Positions 1-9,031 of a stretch of DNA of 64,000 bases are shown here, piece by piece. Position 1 is the first letter of the stretch. Each line of letters starts with the position of its first letter. Origin of the DNA: Nocardia sp. NBC_00403. GTDB lineage: Bacteria; Actinomycetota; Actinomycetes; Mycobacteriales; Mycobacteriaceae. Below the pieces are notes generated by a model. It was not told where the DNA came from. It made no database searches and saw only the letters and a program-made list of their open reading frames with translations. The stretch spans positions 4,464,001-4,528,000 of the forward strand of contig NZ_CP107939.1 of NCBI RefSeq assembly GCF_036046055.1. The letters are read 5' to 3'. The translations under genes were made by a program, and so were the position numbers.

Positions 1-1
1 A

Positions 2-94
2 GTCGTGCACCGCATGAACGAGCTTGCCGGGCGGGTCGGGCGCGAGCTCGGCAGCCAGCCACGTGGGAGGGCTGATAGCGGCGGCTTGCCGTGA
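2..94 (+). CDS. Roadblock/LC7 domain protein, C-terminal end only
   Basis: The reading frame is open from the window edge to a TGA at 92-94 and encodes about 30 residues, including a VVHRMNELAGRVGRE-like stretch typical of the tail of actinobacterial roadblock/LC7 proteins. In the family, these proteins pair with a membrane histidine-kinase-like protein, a DUF742 protein and a small GTPase (a 'conservon'). The next two genes are exactly DUF742 and the GTPase, which is the main support. The start lies outside the window. Confidence 0.7.
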   Translation, partial: VVHRMNELAGRVGRELGSQPRGRADSGGLP

Positions 95-128
95 GTGTCA
101 CGCAGTCGAGCGCTGATATGGCGCAGTC

Positions 129-479
129 ATGAGTGGGTCGCGGCGGGATCCCGATCTGGTCCGTGCGTATGTGCGGACCGGGGGACGAACACGGCCGAGT
201 CGTGAATTGGACTTGGTGACTTTGGTGTTGGTTGCCAAGGACCCGACACCGGGCGTCAGTCCTGACGCCCGGCAAGTGCTGAACCTGTGTAGCCGTCGCA
301 GCGCGCTTTCGGTGGCCGAGATCGCGGCCTATCTCGATCTGCCGCCGTCTGTAGTGAAGATCGTCGTGGCCGATCTGCTCGACAGCGAATACCTCGTCAT
401 GCCCCGACCGGCCGCTGTCGTGCCGGAAATCTCTTTGCTCGAGGAGGTACTCAATGGACTCCGTGCTCTCCCGGCCTGA
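129..479 (+). CDS. DUF742 family protein of a conservon
   Basis: This 116-residue protein has the family's layout: an N-terminal VRAYVRTGGRTRPSRELDL motif, a central helix-turn-helix-like stretch (SVAEIAAYLDLPPSVVKIVVADL, about residues 61-83) and a C-terminal LLEEVLNGLRAL helix. A TGA in frame at 114-116 makes the ATG at 129 the only sensible start. The 3' end overlaps the next gene by 26 bases, so the two are probably translationally coupled. In Streptomyces and mycobacterial conservons, this protein is part of a GTPase-linked membrane complex resembling a G-protein switch; its own activity is unknown. Confidence 0.88.
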   Translation: MSGSRRDPDLVRAYVRTGGRTRPSRELDLVTLVLVAKDPTPGVSPDARQVLNLCSRRSALSVAEIAAYLDLPPSVVKIVVADLLDSEYLVMPRPAAVVPEISLLEEVLNGLRALPA

Positions 480-1059
480 GGGCGATGTCGACTATGTTCC
501 CGACACCGTAACCAGGTCGGTAAAGCTACTGGTCGCAGGGAATTTCGGTGTCGGCAAAACCACCTTCGTGAACAGCCTCTCCGAGATCAAGCCGCTGCGC
601 ACCGAAGAGACGATCACCGAGGCAAGTGTCGGCGTCGACGATATGGCGGGGCTGCCGGGAAAAACGCAGACCACCGTCGCCATGGACTTCGGCCGCATCA
701 CGCTGAATCCCGAACTCGCGCTGTATCTTTTCGGGACACCGGGCCAGAAACGCTTCGTCCCACTGTGGGAAGAGCTGGCGCGCGGTGCGCTCGGTGCGCT
801 GGTGCTGGTCGACACCCGGCGCATCGAGAAGGCCGACGAGGTGCTTTCGGTGCTCGAGGAACGCGGTGTGCCGTATTCGGTAGCGGTCAACCAGTTCGAG
901 GGCGCTAAACGCTACCCCCTCGAGGAGATCCGGGACGCGCTCGATCTCGCGACAGGCACCCCGTTGACGTCACTCGACGCGCGTAACCGGAGCACGTGTC
1001 TGCGGTCCATGATCACGCTCGTCGAATTCCTGTTCCAGCGTCAGCAGTCACGTAGGTAA
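454..1059 (+). CDS. Small ATP/GTP-binding protein of a conservon (CvnD/MfpB-like)
   Basis: The protein has 201 residues. A Walker A/P-loop GNFGVGKTT lies at residues 29-37, a DxxG-like switch region with LFGTPGQKRF follows near residue 90, and VNQFEGAKR resembles the NKxD guanine-specificity motif but is altered. It starts inside the DUF742 gene (26-base overlap), as is usual in conservons. Family role: a Ras-like GTPase switched by the roadblock and sensor-kinase partners. In mycobacteria the homologue MfpB sits next to the pentapeptide protein MfpA, but no mfpA follows here. A strong hairpin at 1128-1155 ends the operon. Confidence 0.9.
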   Translation: MDSVLSRPEGDVDYVPDTVTRSVKLLVAGNFGVGKTTFVNSLSEIKPLRTEETITEASVGVDDMAGLPGKTQTTVAMDFGRITLNPELALYLFGTPGQKRFVPLWEELARGALGALVLVDTRRIEKADEVLSVLEERGVPYSVAVNQFEGAKRYPLEEIRDALDLATGTPLTSLDARNRSTCLRSMITLVEFLFQRQQSRR

Positions 1060-1127
1060 ACACGCCCGTGTTCGGATCCTGTCCGGTACCGCACGGTTCG
1101 CCAGAGTTCGCGCACGCCTGAATTGCG

Positions 1128-1155
1128 GCCCCTCTGACTTCTTGGTCAGAGGGGC
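1128..1155 (+). terminator. Intrinsic-type terminator hairpin after the conservon
   Basis: GCCCCTCTGAC (1128-1138) and GTCAGAGGGGC (1145-1155) pair perfectly over 11 bp with a six-base loop. The hairpin starts 68 bases after the GTPase stop codon. Only a short pyrimidine-rich TTCGTC follows, as is common for high-GC actinobacterial terminators. Confidence 0.8.
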
Positions 1156-1218
1156 TTCGTCATGTGACAAGGTCTTCAAGGACCGAACTGTTGACGCGTC
1201 TGCACACAGAGGAGACGA

Positions 1219-2082
1219 ATGGAACTCGGACTGCATTACTGGAACTATTCGCATCCGGCGGAGCCGAGGCTGATCGCCAACACGCTCGCCGAGACCGCGC
1301 GGATTGCCGAGCAGGGCGGCTTCTCGCAATTCACGGTGATGGACCACTACCTTCAGATGGAGCATCGGGCGACCGCGGACGAGCCGATGCTCGAGGGGTA
1401 CACGACCCTGGGGTATGTCGCAGCGGTCACCGAGCGCATGCGGTTGGGGCTCTTGGTGACCGGCGTGATGTACCGCTACCCCGGATTGCTGGCAAAGATC
1501 GTGACCACGCTGGACGTATTGTCGGGTGGTCGCGCACAGCTGGGAATCGGTGCGTCCTGGTACGAGCGCGAACAGCTCGCGCTCGGAGTGCCGGTGGTCC
1601 CGATGGCCGAGCGGTTCGAACGGCTCGAGGAGACGCTGCAGATCTGTCTGCAGATGTGGAGCGACAACAACGGGCCGTTCGACGGCGAGCACTATCAACT
1701 CGCCGAAACCCTCTGTGTCCCTGCGCCGTTGAGTAGCCCGAGGCCGCCGATCCTCATCGGTGGCGGCGGCGAGCGGAAGACCCTGCTGCTGGTGGCGCGC
1801 TACGCGGATGCCTGCAACCTTTTCGCCTCCGACCTCGAGGAGGTAACACGCAAGCTCGATATCCTGCGGGCGCATTGCGAGGCGGAGGGGCGCGACTACG
1901 AGAGTATTCGCAAGACCGCGGTGTACGTCGAGCCGGTTCTCGACAGCCCCGACGCCTTCCTGGAAGCGGCCGAGCAGTTCGCGGCGTTGGGCATCGAGCA
2001 ACTCGACATCATGCCCGATCGGAACCCGATCGAATTCACCGAGCAGGTTGCCGGACTGGTGCCAAGGGTTGCTTCGATCTGA
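1219..2082 (+). CDS. LLM-class F420-dependent oxidoreductase
   Basis: This is a 287-residue luciferase-like (beta/alpha)8 monooxygenase. The strongest signal is the block near residues 90-145 (RLGLLVTGVMYRYPGLLAK, then LSGGRAQLGIGASWYEREQ), characteristic of the subgroup of F420-dependent oxidoreductases common in Nocardia and mycobacteria. An AGAGGAG Shine-Dalgarno sits just before the ATG. The substrate cannot be told from sequence; members reduce or oxidise diverse small molecules with coenzyme F420. It appears to be a single-gene unit between the conservon terminator and the opposing amidase gene. Confidence 0.9.
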   Translation: MELGLHYWNYSHPAEPRLIANTLAETARIAEQGGFSQFTVMDHYLQMEHRATADEPMLEGYTTLGYVAAVTERMRLGLLVTGVMYRYPGLLAKIVTTLDVLSGGRAQLGIGASWYEREQLALGVPVVPMAERFERLEETLQICLQMWSDNNGPFDGEHYQLAETLCVPAPLSSPRPPILIGGGGERKTLLLVARYADACNLFASDLEEVTRKLDILRAHCEAEGRDYESIRKTAVYVEPVLDSPDAFLEAAEQFAALGIEQLDIMPDRNPIEFTEQVAGLVPRVASI

Positions 2083-2126
2083 TCTAGTGATCCGGTGGAA
2101 CGAAGCTCGTGTTCGACCGCCCGGCG

Positions 2127-3557
2127 TCACGGCACAATCGGTTCGACGTCGGGTCGTCGGTCGGCCCACGGGCGGGCTTGTTCGAGTTGAGTGGCTACGC
2201 GCAGGATGCCGAGTTCGTCGTAGGGGCGGGCAATGATTTGGGCGCTGAGCGGTAGTCCGGTGCTCGACCAGCCTGCGGGGATGGAGGCGGCCGGGTTGCC
2301 GCAGACGTTCCAGATGGCGGTGTAGCTGGTCATCGGGACGCTGCGTTGTAGCGCGCGCAGGACGCCGGCGCCGTCGAGCCTGCCGATGGGCGCGGGAAGG
2401 TGCGGCATGGTCAGGGTCAGCAACAGGTCGTAGGTGTCGAAGATCTGATTGATGGTCGCGGCGAGCTGTTCACCGCGGTGTTCGGCCCAGCGCAGGACCG
2501 GTTGCGGTGCGAGGACGCGGGCGATGGCCGAGACCGTGCGGGTGCGTCGTTCGAGCAGGTCCGGGCGATCGACCCGGACGGCCTCCTCACGGACCCCACC
2601 GAGGAACTGGGGGAAGAAAGCCGATGCCACATCGGGGTAATGCGGGTTGAACTCCTCGACGTGATGGCCGAGCTCGGCCAGCGCCTCCGCGGTCGAGCGC
2701 ACTGCCGCAACGCATTCCGGGTCAGGCCGGATACCCGGCACGGCGGAGCGCAGCGTCACCGCGATTCGCAGCGGGGTCGCCGGCTCGATCGAGGCGAAGC
2801 TGAGGTCGGGAGCCTGCCAGCGGTCGGCCGCGCCGCTGCCGCTGATGATGTCGTAGAGCAGTGCGCTGTCGGCGACCGTTCTGGTGAGAACTCCCAGGGT
2901 GCCCAGCGCCCGCCACAGGTCGCGGTGCGGCGCCGTACTGACCCGTCCCCGCTGCGGCTTCAGCCCGAACAGGCCGCAATACGCCGCAGGTATCCGGATC
3001 GAGCCGCCGCCGTCGCCGCCGGTGGCGGCCGCGACAATGCCCGCGGCGACGGCGGCCGCGGAGCCGCCGCTGGAGCCACCCGGCGTGCGCGTCGGATCCC
3101 ACGGGTTGCGGGTGTAGCCGTGCGCCGCCGACTCGGTGAACGGCCAGGTGCCGAACTCCGTCAACGCGGTCTTGCCGACGATGATTGCACCGGCGGCCCG
3201 CAGCCGGCGCACGATCTCGGAGTCGGCCGCGGCGGGTGTCGTCATGGCTGCGCCGCCGAAAGTCGTGGGGACGCCTGCGACATCGACTTCGTCCTTGATC
3301 GCCATCGGCACGCCGTGCAGCGGCCCGAGCTGATCACCGCGCGCCTGCTGTGCGTCGAGGGCCTCGGCCTGTGCCAGCGACTGATCGCCGAGAACCCTGG
3401 TGAACGCATTGAGCCGCGGCTCGAGCCGCTCGATCCTGGCGAGGGTCTGTCGCGTCAGCTCGACCGCCGACACCCGACCCGAGCGGATCGCCTCGGCCTG
3501 CTCGGCGACCCCGGTGAAGGCGAGTCCTTCGGTGCGGGCGCTCGTATCCTCGCTCAT
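2127..3557 (-). CDS. Amidase (amidase signature family)
   Basis: The protein has 476 residues from the ATG at 3557, chosen because a good GAGAGGAA Shine-Dalgarno precedes it; the frame is open 45 bases further upstream but without one. The Ser-cisSer-Lys machinery is visible: K88 in [10 protein letters not shown], the glycine/serine loop GGSSGGS (residues 160-166) and S186 in GGGSIRIP. The length is normal. The enzyme hydrolyses a carboxamide to acid and ammonia; family members act on aryl or aliphatic amides, glutaminyl-tRNA or 6-aminohexanoate cyclic dimers. No GatC or GatB is nearby, so a catabolic role is more likely than tRNA amidation. Confidence 0.93.
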   Translation of the reverse strand: MSEDTSARTEGLAFTGVAEQAEAIRSGRVSAVELTRQTLARIERLEPRLNAFTRVLGDQSLAQAEALDAQQARGDQLGPLHGVPMAIKDEVDVAGVPTTFGGAAMTTPAAADSEIVRRLRAAGAIIVGKTALTEFGTWPFTESAAHGYTRNPWDPTRTPGGSSGGSAAAVAAGIVAAATGGDGGGSIRIPAAYCGLFGLKPQRGRVSTAPHRDLWRALGTLGVLTRTVADSALLYDIISGSGAADRWQAPDLSFASIEPATPLRIAVTLRSAVPGIRPDPECVAAVRSTAEALAELGHHVEEFNPHYPDVASAFFPQFLGGVREEAVRVDRPDLLERRTRTVSAIARVLAPQPVLRWAEHRGEQLAATINQIFDTYDLLLTLTMPHLPAPIGRLDGAGVLRALQRSVPMTSYTAIWNVCGNPAASIPAGWSSTGLPLSAQIIARPYDELGILRVATQLEQARPWADRRPDVEPIVP

Positions 3558-3717
3558 CACGTTCCTCTCGGTCCCGGACACCGAGCGCGACGGAGGTCGC
3601 ACCGGTGCGACTGGCTGGACGAATGCTCAGGTGCCTGAGTACACGCCGACTCGCCGAAGGTGTCAACCAGGGCGGCAGTACGGCGGCAGTATGTCCCCGG
3701 TCCGGCCGTTGAGCAGC

Positions 3718-3933
3718 TCAACCCTCGCTGCTGTGGCGATCGCCGATGAAACGAAGCACGGCCGCGTCGGCGGTGGTGAGGCGATCGACCTCCGTGCCGC
3801 CGGTGCAATCGTAAAGGCCGACCGTCACCCTGCCGGATCGTCGGCCGATCACCCGCCACACCGCGCCGGACTCCTGCCAGCGGCGCAGGATCGCCACCAC
3901 ATCCGGCGTGCTGTCACCTGTTCGGTCGGGCAT
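3718..3933 (-). CDS. Small conserved actinobacterial protein, function unknown
   Basis: From the ATG at 3933 (AAGGAA Shine-Dalgarno nine bases upstream) the protein has 71 residues. It contains DVVAILRRWQESGAVWRVIGR, then VTVGLYDCTGGTEVDRL and a C-terminal FIGDRHSSEG. I recognise this pattern from small uncharacterised proteins in Nocardia and Rhodococcus. The balanced tryptophan/arginine-rich N-terminus suggests a compact mixed alpha/beta fold, not a membrane protein. The frame can be extended 48 bases upstream but without a ribosome site. It stands alone between the amidase and the DUF4386 gene, all on the minus strand. Confidence 0.6.
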   Translation of the reverse strand: MPDRTGDSTPDVVAILRRWQESGAVWRVIGRRSGRVTVGLYDCTGGTEVDRLTTADAAVLRFIGDRHSSEG

Positions 3934-3999
3934 GGGTGCTGTTCCTTCGAAGAGCTCTCTCGGCATCAGGCTACGGCGCACCGTGTCGGCCGGTACGGC

Positions 4000-4716
4000 T
4001 CAGGCGGCCGATGGTGCCGTCTGCGGTTGCGCTGACGAGGAATCGTGCGACGGCTCGAATCCCTTGACGATCAGATACCCGGCGAGTCCGACTTCCCATG
4101 CGAACACCGGGAGCGCCGCGGCCGTGCCCCAGGCGGAGATCTGTTCGTAGCGGCCGAACATGACGGCTGTCGCCGATGCGCAGATGAGCGCGCCGCCGGC
4201 GAGACCGAGCATGGCAAGCAAGCGCGGCACGAGCCGGGATCGGTACACGAGAGTGGCGAGCAGCAGGCTGTTGACTCCCAGGATGACGTTGGGGCCGAGC
4301 AGGAAAGTCCAATCATGGATGGCGACAAGGGTTTTGCCGACGGTCGCCAGTGCGGTGTCGCCGTGGCGGCCGGTTCCCGTGAGGTCCTGTCGCAAGGTCA
4401 CCACAGACAGCACACTGATGATGCCGACGGTGATGACAGCGGCTTCCAGCAGACGGCCGCACACGTAGCCGAGGGCCACGCTGTGGTTGTGCCGTGCCAG
4501 GACGGGATACAGCGTGACCGCGGTGCCGATGACGGCGACAACAAGGATGAGCTCGGCGAGCCCGCCCATCAGCACGCGATCGTCGGCGCCCGCACCGACG
4601 ATGTAGTCCGTGTCGTGCAGGACCGGTTGGTACAGCGCAAGTCCCGCCATGGCGGTGACCTCTGTGATCAGGAATAACACGCCTGCGGTCACTGCCGCCG
4701 TCCTCGTCGAGCTCAT
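4000..4716 (-). CDS. DUF4386 family membrane protein
   Basis: From the ATG at 4716 (GGAGGAG Shine-Dalgarno) the protein has 238 residues and about six hydrophobic segments, including AAVTAGVLFLITEVTAMAG near the N-terminus, ELILVVAVIGTAVTLYPVL and ALPVFAWEVGLAGYLIVKGF near the end. The GRLLEAAVITVGIISVLSVV region is typical of DUF4386. The upstream extension of the frame would read through the operator region and is rejected. It is transcribed divergently from a TetR regulator across a 95-base gap holding two identical palindromes, so it is probably the regulator's target. Its function is unknown. Confidence 0.85.
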   Translation of the reverse strand: MSSTRTAAVTAGVLFLITEVTAMAGLALYQPVLHDTDYIVGAGADDRVLMGGLAELILVVAVIGTAVTLYPVLARHNHSVALGYVCGRLLEAAVITVGIISVLSVVTLRQDLTGTGRHGDTALATVGKTLVAIHDWTFLLGPNVILGVNSLLLATLVYRSRLVPRLLAMLGLAGGALICASATAVMFGRYEQISAWGTAAALPVFAWEVGLAGYLIVKGFEPSHDSSSAQPQTAPSAA

Positions 4717-4739
4717 CTGCACTCCTCCATCGCGACCAA

Positions 4740-4792
4740 GGTGTACGACGTACACCGGGATGTTCGAGAATGCTAGGTGTACGATGTACACC
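4740..4792. promoter_or_regulatory. Two identical TetR operator candidates
   Basis: GGTGTAC-GAC-GTACACC (4740-4756) and GGTGTAC-GAT-GTACACC (4776-4792) are perfect 7-bp palindromes with 3-bp spacers, 36 bp apart centre to centre. They fill the gap between the DUF4386 gene and the TetR gene. Size and symmetry fit TetR-dimer operators, so autoregulation plus control of the membrane protein is likely. Confidence 0.85.
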
Positions 4793-4811
4793 TCGTCAAG
4801 AGGAGGATCGG

Positions 4812-5507
4812 TTGGCCGACAAGACGCAAGCGCGCCGCACCCCATTGAGCAGAGACCGGGTGCTGCGCGCCGCGGTCACGCTCGCCGACGACGCCGGCAT
4901 CGACTCCCTCAGCATGCGCACGCTCGCGCAAGAACTCGGCGTGGTGCCGATGGCGCTGTACAAACACGTCAGCAACAAGGAGGAACTGCTCGGCGGCATG
5001 GTCGACGTCATCGTCGGGGAGATCGGTTCGCCGGAACCGGCAGTCGATTGGAAGTCCGCGGTCCGGCAGCGAATTCTCGCGGCACGGCGCGCGTTGCTAC
5101 GGCACTCGTGGGCGTCGCGCGTGATCGAGTCGCGTGCGACGCCCACGCCGACGGTGATGGCGTACATGGATTCGATGATCGGGACGTTCCTGGCGGGTGG
5201 TCTTTCGGTCGACCTCACCCACCACGTGATGCACGCGCTGGGAAGCCGCATATTCGGTTTCAGCCAGGAACTGTTCGACGCTCCCCAGGACCTCGATCCG
5301 CAGCGGCCCGCGCTCGGTGAAATGACGACCCGCTACCCCCACATCATGCAGATCGCGAGCGCGAATCACGACCGGCATTCCGTCGTAGGCTCCGGTTGCG
5401 ACGACCAGTTCGAGTTCGAATTCGCGCTCGATCTGCTGCTGGACGGATTCGAGCGACTGTGGCGGCTGGGCTGGAGTTCCACCGGCCATCGAGCGGATCA
5501 CCTGTGA
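4812..5507 (+). CDS. TetR/AcrR family transcriptional repressor
   Basis: The start is the TTG at 4812, with AGGAGG six to seven bases upstream; the earlier ATG at 4770 would precede the second operator and is unlikely. The protein has 231 residues. The N-terminal helix-turn-helix spans about residues 12-60 (RDRVLRAAVTLADDAGIDSL, then LAQELGVVPMALYKHVSNK). The C-terminal part matches the TetR_C ligand-binding domains of drug-responsive members. It is divergent from the DUF4386 membrane gene and faces two identical palindromes, so it probably represses both. Confidence 0.92.
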   Translation: MADKTQARRTPLSRDRVLRAAVTLADDAGIDSLSMRTLAQELGVVPMALYKHVSNKEELLGGMVDVIVGEIGSPEPAVDWKSAVRQRILAARRALLRHSWASRVIESRATPTPTVMAYMDSMIGTFLAGGLSVDLTHHVMHALGSRIFGFSQELFDAPQDLDPQRPALGEMTTRYPHIMQIASANHDRHSVVGSGCDDQFEFEFALDLLLDGFERLWRLGWSSTGHRADHL

Positions 5508-5567
5508 CGAATCCCGGATGGACGCGGCCGATCAAGTTCTCGAGAAACACCAATGGTTCGGCTGCAC

Positions 5568-6704
5568 TTACGGCGCTGGCGGGTCGAGGGGGACCAGCAT
5601 GAAGAGCAGGTCGGTGTCGCCGATACGGACGATGGAGCCGTCGGCGAGCGGGGCGCTGTCCATCACTTGGACTCCGTCGACATAGACACCGTTGGAGGAC
5701 ATCTGGTCCCTGATGACGTGCGCCGGGCCGTTGCTGACGATCACCGCATGGTGGCGACTGACCTTCGCGCTCTCGAGCACGATGTCGTTGTGCCGCAACC
5801 GTCCGATCCGGGTGAACGGGCCGTTGACCTGGTATCGACGCCCGCTCGGATCGCGAAGAAACGCCTGGTGTTCGTGCGAGTCCTGATCGATGATCGTGGT
5901 CGCGCGGAAGACGGCGGCGGCCGCGACCGGGCGGGCGTCGAGCGGCTCCTGCCGCACTATGCGCGCCTCCAACTCACGAAGGGTCCGGCCAGGATCGATG
6001 CCGAGTTCCTCGGCCAGTCGCACCCGTATTCGCCGCACCGCCTCGAGGGCGTCCGACTGCCTGCCGCTCAGATATAGTGCCGTAATCAGCTTCTCCCACA
6101 ACGGTTCTCGCAACGGGTAGGAGTCCACGAGTAGCGTCAGCCCGGAGACGACCGTATCCACATCGCCCTGAGCGATATCGGCCTCGGCGCGCGCCTCGAT
6201 GACGCCGATCCGCTCGTCGTCGAGGGCGGCGGCATAGGTGTCGGCGAATCCGAGCCCACGCAGGTCCGCAAGGACGGGCCCACGCCATTGCCCGAGTGCG
6301 TCGGTCAGGAATTCGCTTGCCGCAGCGAAACTCCCGGCGACCAGCGCCCGTCGCCCCGACTCGCGCAGCGCATGAAATCGGTACACGTCAACGGCATCCT
6401 CGCTTACCGTGACCCGATAGCCCGCCCCGACATGCGCGAGCAACGGCCGTGCATCGAGGCCGGCATCTCGTATCGGCTTCCGCAGATTCGACACGATGGC
6501 ATGCAGGCTCACCTGCACATCCGGCGGTGGATTGCCCTCCCACACCGCCTCGGCCAGCGCCTCCACCGACACATGCCGGTTGGCGTTGAGCACCAGATAC
6601 GCCAATACCGCCCGCTGTTTCGGCCCGCCCAAATTCTGGGCCACGCCATCGATCCGCAGCTCCACCGGGCCGAGCACGCCGAATTGCGCCCGCATTTCGT
6701 CCAC
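5568..6704 (-). CDS. embR: EmbR-like BTAD/SARP regulator with C-terminal FHA domain
   Basis: The 378-residue protein has three modules: an OmpR-type winged helix (about residues 8-100; GPKQRAVLAYLVLNANRHVS), a bacterial transcriptional activation domain (about 105-250, ending ELGIDPGRTLRELEARI) and a forkhead-associated domain (about 290-370; TRIGRLRHNDIVL, SAKVSRHHAVI, SSNGVYVDG). Order and sequence closely follow M. tuberculosis EmbR (388 residues), which binds phospho-threonine of Ser/Thr kinases and activates the arabinosyltransferase genes. No emb genes are in the window, and Nocardia may carry paralogues, so the symbol is by similarity. A Ser/Thr kinase gene exists at 51-53 kb but is not adjacent. 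Confidence 0.85.
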   Translation of the reverse strand: MDEMRAQFGVLGPVELRIDGVAQNLGGPKQRAVLAYLVLNANRHVSVEALAEAVWEGNPPPDVQVSLHAIVSNLRKPIRDAGLDARPLLAHVGAGYRVTVSEDAVDVYRFHALRESGRRALVAGSFAAASEFLTDALGQWRGPVLADLRGLGFADTYAAALDDERIGVIEARAEADIAQGDVDTVVSGLTLLVDSYPLREPLWEKLITALYLSGRQSDALEAVRRIRVRLAEELGIDPGRTLRELEARIVRQEPLDARPVAAAAVFRATTIIDQDSHEHQAFLRDPSGRRYQVNGPFTRIGRLRHNDIVLESAKVSRHHAVIVSNGPAHVIRDQMSSNGVYVDGVQVMDSAPLADGSIVRIGDTDLLFMLVPLDPPAP

Positions 6705-6898
6705 CGCCGAATACCTCCTGACCTGTCGCCGACGCAGGCGGCGGCCGGCTCATGGCGACCCGGCGCGGCGCTGTCGCCGACGCTCTCAGTCTTCCTTGAT
6801 CCGAAGGTATTTCGCATGTTGTCGATCGAAATGGAGCGTTCGCGCATCGGTAGGCGCGCCGTCGTCTGGACCGCAACGGCTCGGGCTGCCGCACGGAT

Positions 6899-8953
6899 CT
6901 ACGGGGCGACGATCGCGAAGTTCGGGTTGGGCTTGTCGAACAATCCCGACAACTGCTTCAGCGCGGCGATATTGCCCTCGACGGTGATGTCGCCCTTCAT
7001 CACTGCCTCTTGCATGCTCGCGCCCGCGAGCATGGTCTTGGCGAACGCGCCCCTGGTCAGAGTGACGGTCGCGTCCGGTGCGGGCAGATTGTCCCCGGCG
7101 GTGCGGGGGTAGTGGATGAGGACACCGTTGCGCAATTCGGTTCGTTGCACGCGGTTGTCGGCGTCGCGGAAGCGCCAGTCGGCGACGAGGGCGATGTCCC
7201 AGGCCTTCGGCCCGTCGAGGAACAGGGAGATCGCGTCGAAGGCCTGGTCCACAGTGAGCGCCGACAGCATCCCTTGCGCATTGGCCTTGGTCGGGGTGCC
7301 GAAGGGGCCGTTGCGCAGCTCGTAGGCGCCGCTGAGGTAGAAGTTGCGCCAGGTGCCGTTCTCGGCGCCGTACGCGAGTTGCTCGAAGGCGCTGGCCTGC
7401 AGGTGCTTTGCCTTGGTGTTGTCGGGCTCGGCGAAGATCACGTAGTTCACCATCTGGGTGACCCAACGGTAATCGCCTGCGTCGTAAGCCTTTTGCGCCT
7501 TCTTCAACACCGCGTTCGCGCCACCCATTGCCTCGACATGCCGTTTTGCCGATTCGACCGGCGGATGTTCCCACAGGTGTGCGGGATTGCCGTCGAACCA
7601 GCCCATGTACCGCTGATAGATCGCCTTGACGTTGTGACTCACCGAGCCGTAATAGCCATGGGTCGACCAGTTCGCGGCAATCGCGGGCGGCAGCTGGATC
7701 ATCTCCGCGATCTCGCTGCCGACGTAACCCTGGTTGAGCAGTCGCAGCGTCTGATCGTTGAGATAGCCGTAGAGATCCCGTTGCAGCGACAGGAATTCCA
7801 CGATCTTGTCGGTGCCCCACATCGGCCAGTGATGCGAGGAGAAGACCACGTCCGAGTTGCGCGCGTATAGGTTGATCGACTCGGTCAGATACCTCGACCA
7901 GACGTGCGGGTCACGAACCAGCGCGCCGCGCAGTGTGAGGATGTTGTGCATGGTGTGCGTGGCGTTTTCGGCCATGCAGAGGATGCGGCGGTCGGGGAAG
8001 TAGAAGTTCATCTCCGAGGGCGCCTCGGTGCCCGGTGTCAACTGGAACACCATGCGCACCCCGTCGATGGTCTCTTCCTGACCGGTGTGGGTGACGTCGA
8101 CGGTCGGGTCGATGAGAGTGGTGGTTCCGATCGAGGTTGTCTGGCCGAGACCCGTTCCGACCTGCCCCTTGGGTCCGCGCGGCAGGGCGGCGCCATACAT
8201 GTAGGCGGCCCGCCGCGCCATCGCGGTGCCCGCGTAGATGTTCTCCGCCACCGCGTGTTCGAGAAAGCCCGACGGCGCGAGCACCGGGCAGCGTCCCGCG
8301 GCGACGTCTTCCTTGGTGGTGACGCCCATGGCGCCGCCGAAGTGGTCGACGTGTGCGTGCGAATAGATCAGGCCGGTGACCGGGCGATTTCCGCGATGGG
8401 CGCGATAGAGGGCGAGACCGGCCGCCGCGGTCTCGGTGGAGATCAGCGGGTCGATGACGACCACCCCGGTATCGCCTTCGATCAGCGTCATATTGGACAG
8501 ATCGAGGCCGCGGACCTGATAGAAGCCGGGTGCGATCTCGTAGAGCCCTTGCTTGACGGTCAGTTGGGACTGTCGCCACAGGCTCGGATTCACCGACAGT
8601 GGACAGGGATCACGCAGGAAGCTGTAGGAATCGTTGTCCCACACCATTTTTCCGGCGGCGTCCTTGACGACACCGGGCTCGAGCGCGGCGACGAAGCCGC
8701 GATCGGCATCGGCGAAGTCGGCGGTGTCGGAGAACGGCATGGTGGCCGAGACCTGCCGGTTCGCGTCGGCGATGTGTCCGGACGGGTCGGTGGGCGACGA
8801 GGACGGGTGCACCTCGTCCGAGTCGCCGCACGCGGTCAGCCCGGCGCCGACTCCCGCCGCGGCGAGTGCCGCCGCGCCGACGCCGAACACTCCACGTCGG
8901 GATACGCGCGCTCCTGGCTTGCCGCCCGCGTTCCCGCGATCATCGTCGACCAT
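6899..8953 (-). CDS. Exported alkyl sulfatase, metallo-beta-lactamase fold (SdsA1-like)
   Basis: The 684-residue protein starts at an ATG with AGGAG seven bases upstream. It has a twin-arginine signal (SRRGVFGVG, residues 18-26) followed by a lipobox LTAC at 39-42, so it is a Tat-exported lipoprotein. The catalytic zinc motif HAHVDH lies at residues 199-204. A second metal-binding stretch, AENATHTMHN, follows near residue 330, and the C-terminal part fits the dimerisation and SCP2-like domains of alkylsulfatases. The enzyme cleaves alkyl sulfate esters such as SDS to alcohol and sulfate, giving sulfur and carbon. Length and domain order are typical. A 7-bp inverted repeat lies about 80 bases upstream. 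Confidence 0.9.
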   Translation of the reverse strand: MVDDDRGNAGGKPGARVSRRGVFGVGAAALAAAGVGAGLTACGDSDEVHPSSSPTDPSGHIADANRQVSATMPFSDTADFADADRGFVAALEPGVVKDAAGKMVWDNDSYSFLRDPCPLSVNPSLWRQSQLTVKQGLYEIAPGFYQVRGLDLSNMTLIEGDTGVVVIDPLISTETAAAGLALYRAHRGNRPVTGLIYSHAHVDHFGGAMGVTTKEDVAAGRCPVLAPSGFLEHAVAENIYAGTAMARRAAYMYGAALPRGPKGQVGTGLGQTTSIGTTTLIDPTVDVTHTGQEETIDGVRMVFQLTPGTEAPSEMNFYFPDRRILCMAENATHTMHNILTLRGALVRDPHVWSRYLTESINLYARNSDVVFSSHHWPMWGTDKIVEFLSLQRDLYGYLNDQTLRLLNQGYVGSEIAEMIQLPPAIAANWSTHGYYGSVSHNVKAIYQRYMGWFDGNPAHLWEHPPVESAKRHVEAMGGANAVLKKAQKAYDAGDYRWVTQMVNYVIFAEPDNTKAKHLQASAFEQLAYGAENGTWRNFYLSGAYELRNGPFGTPTKANAQGMLSALTVDQAFDAISLFLDGPKAWDIALVADWRFRDADNRVQRTELRNGVLIHYPRTAGDNLPAPDATVTLTRGAFAKTMLAGASMQEAVMKGDITVEGNIAALKQLSGLFDKPNPNFAIVAP

Positions 8954-9031
8954 TGCCGATCTCCTGTCTCGATCCGATCGGCTGCGAGCAACCGCATGCG
9001 AGATTGCTGCCTAGTAGCCCACCTTAGGCGC

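Noticed and set aside
1048..2169. Long minus-strand frame opposite the F420-type oxidoreductase
   Set aside because: It has Arg/His-rich composition and no ribosome site, and it is the mirror of a well-supported gene, a common effect in high-GC DNA.
2400..3638. 412-codon plus-strand frame opposite the amidase
   Set aside because: The amidase has all catalytic motifs; the opposing frame is low-complexity Arg/Gly sequence.
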